Below, one piece after another: positions 1-6,935 of a stretch of 23,635 nt of DNA. Numbering within the stretch: position 1 is the stretch's first letter; each line of letters opens with the position of its first letter. Source of the stretch: Planctomycetes bacterium GWF2_50_10 (lineage in GTDB: Bacteria > Planctomycetota > Phycisphaerae > Sedimentisphaerales > GWF2-50-10). Below the pieces are notes generated by a model. That model was not told the origin of the DNA. It did not search any database and saw only the letters and a program-made list of their open reading frames with translations. Made by a program: the position numbers and the translations under genes. The stretch spans positions 10,668 to 34,302 of the forward strand of contig MHYB01000063.1 of NCBI GenBank assembly GCA_001824635.1. Direction: 5' to 3'.

Positions 1-135
1 CATCTGGTTTAGCTGTTTTATGAATGGGCCGACGTGGTTTGCAAGGTTTTCGAATTGGGGTTTGCTTATGCCGTGCTCAGGGCCGAGGACATCGGCAAAG
101 ACGTTTTTGTAGTAGAACTTGATTTGTGTGGTCAT
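1..135 (-). CDS. pgi: Probable glucose-6-phosphate isomerase, N-terminal 45 codons (runs off the window)
   Basis: The visible N-terminus begins MTTQIKFYYKNVFADVLG and continues with GPEHGIS. This short lead-in followed by a 'GxEHGI' segment resembles the start of bacterial glucose-6-phosphate isomerases, the glycolytic enzyme that interconverts glucose-6-phosphate and fructose-6-phosphate. No catalytic residue lies in the visible part, so the call rests on resemblance of the first 30 residues recalled from the family. The ATG at 135 is preceded by a clear AGGAG at suitable spacing, which fixes the start. The frame is open to base 1. It follows pcrA on the same strand after 144 bases that contain a hairpin and a heptamer repeat, so it may have its own promoter. 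Another cytosolic enzyme with a similar N-terminus cannot be excluded. Confidence 0.55.
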   Translation of the reverse strand, partial: MTTQIKFYYKNVFADVLGPEHGISKPQFENLANHVGPFIKQLNQM

Positions 136-155
136 AAACACTCCTTTTTCAAATT

Positions 156-183
156 GTTACGGGTTGCGGGTTGCGCGTTACGA
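156..183. repeat. Four tandem heptamers, GTTRCGN
   Basis: Four consecutive 7-base units read GTTACGG, GTTGCGG, GTTGCGC and GTTACGA on the plus strand; the next seven bases (GTTTAAA) keep only the GTT. The array lies between pcrA and the probable pgi gene, about 20 bases before the pgi start codon. It does not encode protein in any gene called here. It may be a simple tandem repeat or part of a dispersed family; function is unknown. Confidence 0.7.
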
Positions 184-245
184 GTTTAAAGGCAACCCTG
201 CCGGCATCGGGCAGCGTTAAAGCCATTTGCCACCCTCAAGAGAAA

Positions 246-264
246 CACAAGCGAGACGCTTGTG
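246..264 (-). terminator. Perfect 8-bp hairpin after pcrA, candidate terminator or REP-like element
   Basis: CACAAGCG and CGCTTGTG form a perfect 8-bp stem around a 3-base loop. On the minus strand it begins 15 bases after the pcrA stop codon and is followed by the U-rich run TTTCTCTT, which fits an intrinsic terminator of modest strength. The flanking GTAG and the stem also resemble small dispersed hairpin repeats, so it could be a repeat copy that serves as terminator. Only the structure is seen; the role is inferred. Confidence 0.55.
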
Positions 265-279
265 CTACTTTATACCGGA

Positions 280-2466
280 TCAAACTTTTTTCAGGTTGGC
301 GTATTTTACCATCAGGGTTTTGGTTTGTCCTGAATTAAATCTTACGGCGACGATGCTGTTTTCACCCATATCGGTGTAGCTCTTTATGCGGCCGAGGCCG
401 AAGACTTTGTGTTCGACAAGCTCATCCGTGGTAAAGGGGGCCTTTTTGGAGGCGGAGGACGGGGCGGGCGTTTGCATAGTCCTTGAAGGTAGATCGGCGA
501 TGTAGTCGTCGCGGAAATCGTTGAAATCGCGGCTTGATTCGGCCAGGAAAGAATCGCGGCTGGGCAGGTCTGATGCGCCGAGTTCGTAGAGGAACTGGCT
601 GGGTATCGATCGCATGAGCAGGCCGCGGATGGTGCGGTGGCGCGTGTAGGCGATGTGGAGGCCTTTTTTTGCGCGGGTTATGCCGACGAAGAGAAGGCGG
701 CGTTCCTCTTCAAGCTCGTCAGGATTGTCTTTGCTGCGTTCGTGCGGGAGGATGCCCTGCTGGAGGCCTATGATGTATACGTGTTTGAATTCGAGGCCCT
801 TGGCGGCGTGGAGGCTCATGAGAGCGATCTTGCCGGATGCGGGGTCGAATTTATCTGTATCGGAAAAGAGCGCGATCTGCTGGAGGTAATCGTAGAGGGC
901 GGGGTTATCGATCTGCTGATCGTAAATGGCTGCGGCGTTTATCAGTTCCTCGACGTTGTCGAGGGCGGCGGAGCCTTCAAGGCCCCCTGCTTCCAAAGAT
1001 TTCTGCATGCCGGAATCTTCAAATACTTTTTTCATGAGCGGTGCGACGGGGCCGGCGGCGAGGGGCTTAAATTGTTCTATCATTGCCACGAACGCAGCTA
1101 TCTTGGTGCGGACGGCCTGCGAGAGGCTCGTTACAGCAAAGGTCTGCTTGAGGGCTTCATAAAGCGGAAGGTTGTGCATGCGGGCGTGAGCCGCGACCTT
1201 TTCGAGGGTGGTATCGCCTATGCCGCGGGTGGGCGAATTTATGATACGCGTAAGAGCGACGTCATCGGGCGGATTTACGATGAGCTTGCAATACGCGAGC
1301 ATGTCCTTGATCTCTTTGCGGCCGTAAAATTCGACGCCTCGGACGACCTGGTATGGCAGGCGGCTTCGCACGAGGGCTTCTTCGATGGGTCGGCTCATGG
1401 AGTTGACCCGGTAAAAGACGGCGATGTCGCTATATGGGACGCCGTTTTTGGCGAGGCGAGCGATATCGGAGATTATCGAATCGGCTTCGTAGGCCTCATC
1501 TTCGTACTGGCGGATTATCACTTCGCCGGGATGCGGAATCACCGGGATGAGCCGTTTGGCCTTGCGGCTGGTATTGGCGGCTATAAGCTTATCGGCGAGC
1601 GCGAGGATATTTGGTGCGCTGCGGAAATTTTCTTCCAGCTTGACGACTTTTGCTGAGGGCCAGTCCTTTTCAAAAGCGAGGATGTTGGCGATATCGGCGC
1701 CGCGCCAGCGGTAGATGGATTGATCAGGATCGCCTGTTACGCAGATGTTGCCGTGGCCCAGGGCTATGCAACGGGCGATGGCATATTGCGCATGGTTTGT
1801 GTCCTGGTATTCGTCGACGAGCAGGAATTTATAGCGATTGGAGAGTTCCTCGCGGACGGCGGGAAAATCCCGCAGCAGGACGGCGGTTTTCATTAGCAGG
1901 TCGTCGAAATCGACGGCGTTGTTTTGGGTGAGGAGATGCTGGTAGGCCTTATAGGCCTTGGCGACGATCTTGGAAAAATAATCGCTTGCGCGAGCGGCAA
2001 AGGCATCCGGATATTCAAGCTTATTCTTTAAAAGCGAGATGGCTTCGAGGAGCTTGCCGGGTGTGAAATTTGTCGTATCGAGATTGAGGGTTTTGAGTGC
2101 CTCTTTCATGCACTTGGTCTGCTCGGAATCATCGTAGATGCTGAAATTCGAGCCTACGCCCACATGCGAACCATGGTAGCGAAGAACACGGACGCAAAGC
2201 GAATGAAAAGTACTTACATGCGTGCCGGCGGGCGTATTCATGGCGACTACGCGGTTTCTCATTTCCTCGGCGGCTTTGTTCGTGAAGGTGATGGCGCAGA
2301 TGTTCCAGGGCGAAACACCCTGGGCAATGAGGGCGGCAATGCGGTTTATGATCACGCGGGTTTTGCCTGAACCGGGTCCGGCAATGACAAGCAGCGGGCC
2401 TTCAAAGTGACTGACGGCCTCTTTTTGGGAGGCGGTAAGATCATTAAATTTAGCGGATATGGGCAC
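280..2466 (-). CDS. pcrA: ATP-dependent 3'-5' DNA helicase, PcrA/UvrD family
   Basis: A superfamily 1A helicase of 728 residues, the normal length for PcrA/UvrD, acting on DNA in repair and replication restart. The motifs appear in order: Q motif near residues 7-17, Walker A AGPGSGKT (29-36), TFTNKAA, motif II DEYQDTN (218-224), motif III GDPDQSIYRWRGA (245-257), then SLHAAKGLEF and VGITRAKK near the C-terminus. The last 50 residues (HKVFGLGRIKSY onward) form the Tudor-like domain typical of PcrA/UvrD, which in known members contacts RNA polymerase. The start is GTG with GAAGGAT upstream. It follows the 620-residue protein gene by 39 bases on the same strand, so it is probably cotranscribed, and a hairpin follows its stop. 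PcrA and UvrD cannot be told apart here; Rep is less likely because of the C-terminal domain. Confidence 0.95.
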   Translation of the reverse strand: MPISAKFNDLTASQKEAVSHFEGPLLVIAGPGSGKTRVIINRIAALIAQGVSPWNICAITFTNKAAEEMRNRVVAMNTPAGTHVSTFHSLCVRVLRYHGSHVGVGSNFSIYDDSEQTKCMKEALKTLNLDTTNFTPGKLLEAISLLKNKLEYPDAFAARASDYFSKIVAKAYKAYQHLLTQNNAVDFDDLLMKTAVLLRDFPAVREELSNRYKFLLVDEYQDTNHAQYAIARCIALGHGNICVTGDPDQSIYRWRGADIANILAFEKDWPSAKVVKLEENFRSAPNILALADKLIAANTSRKAKRLIPVIPHPGEVIIRQYEDEAYEADSIISDIARLAKNGVPYSDIAVFYRVNSMSRPIEEALVRSRLPYQVVRGVEFYGRKEIKDMLAYCKLIVNPPDDVALTRIINSPTRGIGDTTLEKVAAHARMHNLPLYEALKQTFAVTSLSQAVRTKIAAFVAMIEQFKPLAAGPVAPLMKKVFEDSGMQKSLEAGGLEGSAALDNVEELINAAAIYDQQIDNPALYDYLQQIALFSDTDKFDPASGKIALMSLHAAKGLEFKHVYIIGLQQGILPHERSKDNPDELEEERRLLFVGITRAKKGLHIAYTRHRTIRGLLMRSIPSQFLYELGASDLPSRDSFLAESSRDFNDFRDDYIADLPSRTMQTPAPSSASKKAPFTTDELVEHKVFGLGRIKSYTDMGENSIVAVRFNSGQTKTLMVKYANLKKV

Positions 2467-2505
2467 AGCAACGATCCTTCGTTAAACAACTGGAAATGAT
2501 ACGAA

Positions 2506-4368
2506 TTACGGCACAGGTGTGTTTTGATTATCAGGGATATTGCCCTGATTTTGGGCCTTTTCTCTTTCCTGCTGCTCTTTTTCCTTTTGCATCAGCTGGT
2601 TAGCCTTGATCTCGAGTTGCTTGAACATTTCTGGTTTTTCAAGCTTTATACGCCCGATGAGATTGAGCCGCAGATTAGGCGGATACATATCGTCATTAAG
2701 AAATGCTTCGATCGCAAGATAGCGCATCATCGAAAATTCGGGCAGGTCGACGCGTTTCACCTTTTCAGTTACCCATTCCTTCTGGTAAACATCGTATATT
2801 TCCCTAGCCATCTGTTCCCGACCTGATGCCTCATCATCATTTCCCAAGGCGTAATTCATATAGCTGTCAACCAGCATGCCCTGTATCTGCTCGACAGCAT
2901 CGTGAATGGTTACGCTTTGAAGCTCTTCTTTGATCTGGCTGCGGATAAATGTAACCATGTCGCTCCTGAACTCCGGTCTTTGCGGGAACAACCGGCGGAG
3001 CTTGTTATAAATTTTAAGAGCGTAATCCCTGTGGCCGCCCTGGTAAAAAGAAACCAGTGCGTTTGTGAGCATGTTACGCTGGCCGTTGGTTATGGAGACT
3101 GGGTCGTCCTTAAGTTTGATATATTTATCAACTACGGCGTCCATGGCCCTGTCATAAGAATCGAACATCCGCAGGTCGGGGAAGAGGTAGATCGATTTTA
3201 CCAGTTGTGTAGTGGGCATGTCGGGGGTTCGCTGGTCGAGCGGGATCGCATTGATGTCAATGGGCATCTCGGTGTCGTAGATGACCATCTTGCCGGTGCG
3301 GAAAAGCTCCTGGAGAGAATGGAAGACGATACGGTCGGTATTGACTTCGTCGCCCCTGTATTCGCCGGGCTTTCCGGCCACTTTCAAACCAAGTGCGCCC
3401 CAGTACATGGAATGAACGCAGGCGTGCTCCCAGTTGAGGGGCAGGCGGCGGGTGAGATTTGGGTCGGTAAAATCGATAGGTCCATAGGTGCGGTTAAGCT
3501 CAAGCATCAATTCGGGATCAAGTTTCCAGGCGGCCCTAAGCTGATGGGCCTTGGCGAAATAATCAAAAGTCTCAAGTTCGGTTGTTTCGCGGTATCGGTT
3601 TACGACCTCGAAGGCTTTGGGCCATTGATTTGGGGCGGCGCGGACGGCGAGGTAGTTGGCCGCTATGGCTTCGCCTTTGCCCATATTCGGGTCTGCCTGG
3701 GCCAGGGCATTTACCAGTTTTACTACGGCTGGATCGCTTATAACCTGGTTCCAGGTTTTGGGAGCCTTGGCCAGTTTTTCATAGGATTCGTTGGTCTGAG
3801 GATCGATGAGCGGTTTTATAGCTAGTGCCAGCTGGAGGCGGTAATACTTGTGAACGTCATCGGAGACGCCGCCGATCTTGTGAAAATATATCCAGCCAAG
3901 CGAGCGATAAAGGCTTATGCTTTTGGGATTTTTTACAATAGCCTGGTCTCGCAGGAGTTCTATGCCGTTTTTGACCCAGCGCCAGCGTTCCTGCGGCTGA
4001 GTGGCGGGCATTGCCACTGAGATGTTATAAGCCATGTTCCAGGCCTGGAAATCCCAGACTTCCGCAAATCTCGGCTGGAGAATGGTGATCCATTCGGCAA
4101 GCTGCTTGGCGTCGAAAAACTGTCCCTGCATTTTGAGATTATCGGCTCGCATCCAGAGGACGTCGACAAGAATGCCGCGGAAAGCACCAAGAGCGACGGA
4201 CGCAAAAGCTATTGAAGGCGGCGCGTTTTCAAGCGTCTCGGCTGAGCTTATGAGCTTCATATCCTTGCGATGGCTGACGATCGAGCCAAGCTGGGAATTT
4301 GCGACTACCAGCATCGATGCCGCAAAGACTATGCACAGGAATATGATTAAATAATCGCGAGATTTCAT
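2506..4368 (-). CDS. Membrane-anchored conserved protein of an ABC transporter unit, function unknown
   Basis: I do not recognise a named family. The 620-residue protein has one N-terminal membrane segment (about 7-25, LIIFLCIVFAASMLVVA) that is probably an uncleaved anchor, leaving the rest most likely outside the cytoplasm. The body is mostly helical, with segments that look like degenerate TPR-type pairs, such as WITILQPRFAEVWDFQAWNM and LYRSLGWIYFHKI. The last 30 residues are rich in Gln, Glu and Lys and end with a Pro/Asn tail. The start ATG lies 3 bases after the stop of the permease gene, and an ABC ATPase precedes that, so it should be translated with them. It may be the periplasmic or scaffolding partner of that transporter. 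The transporter's substrate is not evident. Confidence 0.75.
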   Translation of the reverse strand: MKSRDYLIIFLCIVFAASMLVVANSQLGSIVSHRKDMKLISSAETLENAPPSIAFASVALGAFRGILVDVLWMRADNLKMQGQFFDAKQLAEWITILQPRFAEVWDFQAWNMAYNISVAMPATQPQERWRWVKNGIELLRDQAIVKNPKSISLYRSLGWIYFHKIGGVSDDVHKYYRLQLALAIKPLIDPQTNESYEKLAKAPKTWNQVISDPAVVKLVNALAQADPNMGKGEAIAANYLAVRAAPNQWPKAFEVVNRYRETTELETFDYFAKAHQLRAAWKLDPELMLELNRTYGPIDFTDPNLTRRLPLNWEHACVHSMYWGALGLKVAGKPGEYRGDEVNTDRIVFHSLQELFRTGKMVIYDTEMPIDINAIPLDQRTPDMPTTQLVKSIYLFPDLRMFDSYDRAMDAVVDKYIKLKDDPVSITNGQRNMLTNALVSFYQGGHRDYALKIYNKLRRLFPQRPEFRSDMVTFIRSQIKEELQSVTIHDAVEQIQGMLVDSYMNYALGNDDEASGREQMAREIYDVYQKEWVTEKVKRVDLPEFSMMRYLAIEAFLNDDMYPPNLRLNLIGRIKLEKPEMFKQLEIKANQLMQKEKEQQEREKAQNQGNIPDNQNTPVP

Positions 4369-4371
4369 TTA

Positions 4372-5739
4372 TTATACCGTAACTTTGGCCATTTCTTTGA
4401 ATCTGAAGATCACGATGCCGACAATGAGCACTATCGCGCCCTGAATCCCTATCATCACGCCGGCCTGGCCCAGCACCGATGCAAGAGAGAGATACTGGCC
4501 TTTGATCAGGAAATCGGCGGGGGCGAATTTATCGAACTGGGGAAGCAGGTTCAGCGCCGGTTTGAGAATAAGCGTATATGCAACAGAGCCTGAGCCTTCC
4601 AAGGCGTCAAACGATTCGAATATGAAGGTACTCATAGAACCCATCGCGAAAATAACAAGGCATACCAGGATCGCGACTGGGAAAGATAACCATGCCGCAA
4701 GTGAAACGCCAAGCATGGCCAGGAAGACAAGCCTTATGAATATGACAGCTACGGCGCGGATAAAGTTTCCCTGGAACGAGCCGGCCTTATAGAGGACTTC
4801 AAGGCCGTCCTCGGTGGGGAATATCACGACCGTGTTGTTTGCGGGGAGATTCTGAAAGGCAAGGCCCAGGTAGCCGTCGACGACAGCGTCGGCGGGAACG
4901 GCAAGTTCGTGAACGGTGCGGATGGAGTCGCTTTGCGGGGGCGGGGCGTAGATTGGAGTTTTGAGGGAACTGCCGGAAGCGGCAAGCTGGCGGTCGTCGC
5001 CGATGATCCATCTGCCGTAAACGGACATATTTGGGGGATTGACAGAAACATCATATTTGAAACGAATGAAAATATACTGGTTGGGGTCGAAGACGGCGAC
5101 ATCCTGGAACTGCCATGCTATCGCCTGGCCTGGCGGGACTGCCTGTTTCTCGAGCATCTTCTGCTGGTACAATTGCTGGCGAACCTGCAGCGGCGTCATG
5201 CCTTGGGGCAGGTTGCCCTGATCCTGCATTTTGCTAAAGGCTTCTTCGACCTCATTGCGGACATCCGGAATAAGCGGCTTGACGGATGCGCGGGCAGTGA
5301 AGAATTCATTTTCAAGCTGCACCATTTCGTCGGGGCCGGCATGTGAAAGGCGAGGCATAAGCATCGTAAGGCCGTAGATGATCGAGGCGAAACCAGCAAG
5401 GAGGACAAAATCCAATATGATAATACCAAGCAATTTGCCGAGCATTACCTGCCATCGCCGCACCGGCTTTGTGACAACGGTCCATATCTGCTTGTACTTG
5501 ATGTCGCTGGATAGCGAATAAGTTGAAATTATTATCGTCAGCAGGCAAAGCAACAGGCTTGTAAGAGAAAGCCCGTATCCCACAAACGTCTGGAGCTTGC
5601 CTTTAACGGAACCGTCACCCGTAACGATGACGCTCATCAGCGGCAGCAGGATCAGCAGCAGCACGATAAAAATCGCCGCCACTTTCATTCGTACAGCCTG
5701 CGCTATTGTATTTTTAGCGATAGCCCACAATGCAGGCAT
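4372..5739 (-). CDS. ABC-2 type transporter permease with large extracytoplasmic domain
   Basis: A 455-residue integral membrane protein. Predicted membrane segments lie near residues 18-40, 52-74, 105-128, 332-352, 355-374 and 425-448. Between the third and fourth is a soluble domain of about 190 residues, expected outside the cytoplasm, with beta-rich stretches. The motif TVVTKPVRRWQVMLGKLLG between spans 2 and 3 is typical of the NosY-like ABC-2 permeases and also occurs, in slightly changed form, in the plus-strand permease at 13399-14364. The ATPase gene ends 3 bases upstream and the 620-residue partner starts 3 bases downstream, so this is the membrane part of a three-gene transporter. 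ABC-2 systems of this type usually export or move lipids, polysaccharides or proteins; the substrate here is unknown. Confidence 0.88.
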   Translation of the reverse strand: MPALWAIAKNTIAQAVRMKVAAIFIVLLLILLPLMSVIVTGDGSVKGKLQTFVGYGLSLTSLLLCLLTIIISTYSLSSDIKYKQIWTVVTKPVRRWQVMLGKLLGIIILDFVLLAGFASIIYGLTMLMPRLSHAGPDEMVQLENEFFTARASVKPLIPDVRNEVEEAFSKMQDQGNLPQGMTPLQVRQQLYQQKMLEKQAVPPGQAIAWQFQDVAVFDPNQYIFIRFKYDVSVNPPNMSVYGRWIIGDDRQLAASGSSLKTPIYAPPPQSDSIRTVHELAVPADAVVDGYLGLAFQNLPANNTVVIFPTEDGLEVLYKAGSFQGNFIRAVAVIFIRLVFLAMLGVSLAAWLSFPVAILVCLVIFAMGSMSTFIFESFDALEGSGSVAYTLILKPALNLLPQFDKFAPADFLIKGQYLSLASVLGQAGVMIGIQGAIVLIVGIVIFRFKEMAKVTV

Positions 5740-5742
5740 AGA

Positions 5743-6921
5743 TCACTTATCTCCCGCATTTGAAGGATCCACGAGGTCGTCGAGAACATTTCTGTTTACG
5801 GCAGGCTTGGGGATTTCGACCTTGACCTTTTCCTGCGGCTTGATAGCCTCGGTTTTGGGCGGCTGGGCGTTTGAGATCAACTCCTTGAGCACAACCCGGT
5901 CAGGCTCGATCTTTGCCGTTTCAACTTTCTCAGTGACGATCGGCTCGCGATTTACAACAGGAGCTTCGTTATTTTCAACAAGCTTATCGAGAATGCTCGA
6001 TGGCTTACTGGTTAAATTGAGATATTGTTCCACCTGGCCGGTGTTCATTGCTCCGCTTGTGGACTGGTTTTGTGCCTGTGCCTGCTCGACGATACGCATG
6101 AAGAAAGTTTCAAGCCTGTCAAGCGGCGGGCTTACCTGGAATTGACCGCCCTGCTTTTCGATTATATCTTTTATCTGGCTTACGACGCCGGCGGGCATTT
6201 CTTTTGTTGTGATCTGTATTTTTCCGTGCTGTTCGAGCAATTCTTTTACTTTACCCTGTGTCTGCATTTTACCGCCGTAAAGGATCGCGATTCGGTCACA
6301 GACATCTTCAACATCGGCGAGTAAGTGACTGCACAGCAGGATCGTTTTGCCGCGTTTGGCAAGTGCGATTATGAGGTCTTTGATCTGCCGAGTGCCTATG
6401 GGGTCAAGCCCGCTTGTGGGTTCATCGAGGATCAACAGATCCGGGTCGTTTATAAGCGCCTGGGCAAGCCCGATACGCCTTGCCATACCTTTTGAAAATG
6501 TTCCAACAGGCCTGTTAGCGACAGCCCCAAGACCGACCATATCCAGCAGCGCCTCTACTCGCATTTTGCGAACATCGCCGGCAAGGCCAAAGAGGTTGGC
6601 ATAAAAATTAAGCGTCTCGCGGGCGCTTAAATATTTGTACAAATATGATTCTTCGGGGAGATAGCCGATGCGGCTGGCAATTTTGGGGTCTGTGCTTTCG
6701 CCGCCGAGAACTAGGCTCCTACCCTTGGTGGCCTTGAGCAAACCGAGAAGCATCTTGATGGTGGTCGTCTTGCCCGAACCGTTTGGGCCCAGGAAACCGA
6801 AAACTTCGTTGTGCCTGACCTGCAGGCTCAGGTCGCTGACGGCCATCACCTTGCTTCTGCCCCACCAGTCGGTGAAGATCTTTGTAAGGGCTAATGTCTC
6901 TATTGCTATTTGTCCGGCCAT
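5743..6921 (-). CDS. ABC transporter ATP-binding protein with long C-terminal tail
   Basis: The first 220 residues are a complete ABC ATPase: Walker A GPNGSGKT (45-52), Q-loop region GYLPEE (86-91), signature FSKGM (142-146), Walker B LLILDEP (162-168), D-loop SGLD (170-173) and switch His199. It drives transport by the neighbouring ABC-2 permease, whose gene starts 3 bases later. The total length of 392 residues is longer than the roughly 300 usual for this CcmA/NatA-like class. The extra part (about 290-392) is low in complexity and rich in Val, Lys, Glu and Pro, and probably disordered; it may contact a partner. The ATG at 6921 is 14 bases after the stop of the metal ATPase gene, and only a weak ribosome site (TAGG) is seen, so expression may depend on coupling. 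Confidence 0.93.
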   Translation of the reverse strand: MAGQIAIETLALTKIFTDWWGRSKVMAVSDLSLQVRHNEVFGFLGPNGSGKTTTIKMLLGLLKATKGRSLVLGGESTDPKIASRIGYLPEESYLYKYLSARETLNFYANLFGLAGDVRKMRVEALLDMVGLGAVANRPVGTFSKGMARRIGLAQALINDPDLLILDEPTSGLDPIGTRQIKDLIIALAKRGKTILLCSHLLADVEDVCDRIAILYGGKMQTQGKVKELLEQHGKIQITTKEMPAGVVSQIKDIIEKQGGQFQVSPPLDRLETFFMRIVEQAQAQNQSTSGAMNTGQVEQYLNLTSKPSSILDKLVENNEAPVVNREPIVTEKVETAKIEPDRVVLKELISNAQPPKTEAIKPQEKVKVEIPKPAVNRNVLDDLVDPSNAGDK

Positions 6922-6935
6922 TTGCTTGCGACCTA

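Noticed and set aside
637..1656. Long plus-strand open frame opposite pcrA
   Set aside because: It is antisense to conserved helicase motifs, has no recognisable domain, and is explained by the codon bias of the real gene.
2902..3825. Plus-strand open frame of 307 codons opposite the 620-residue protein gene
   Set aside because: The minus strand forms a tight unit with the ABC genes and has a credible membrane anchor and start; the plus frame has no ribosome site or recognisable domain.
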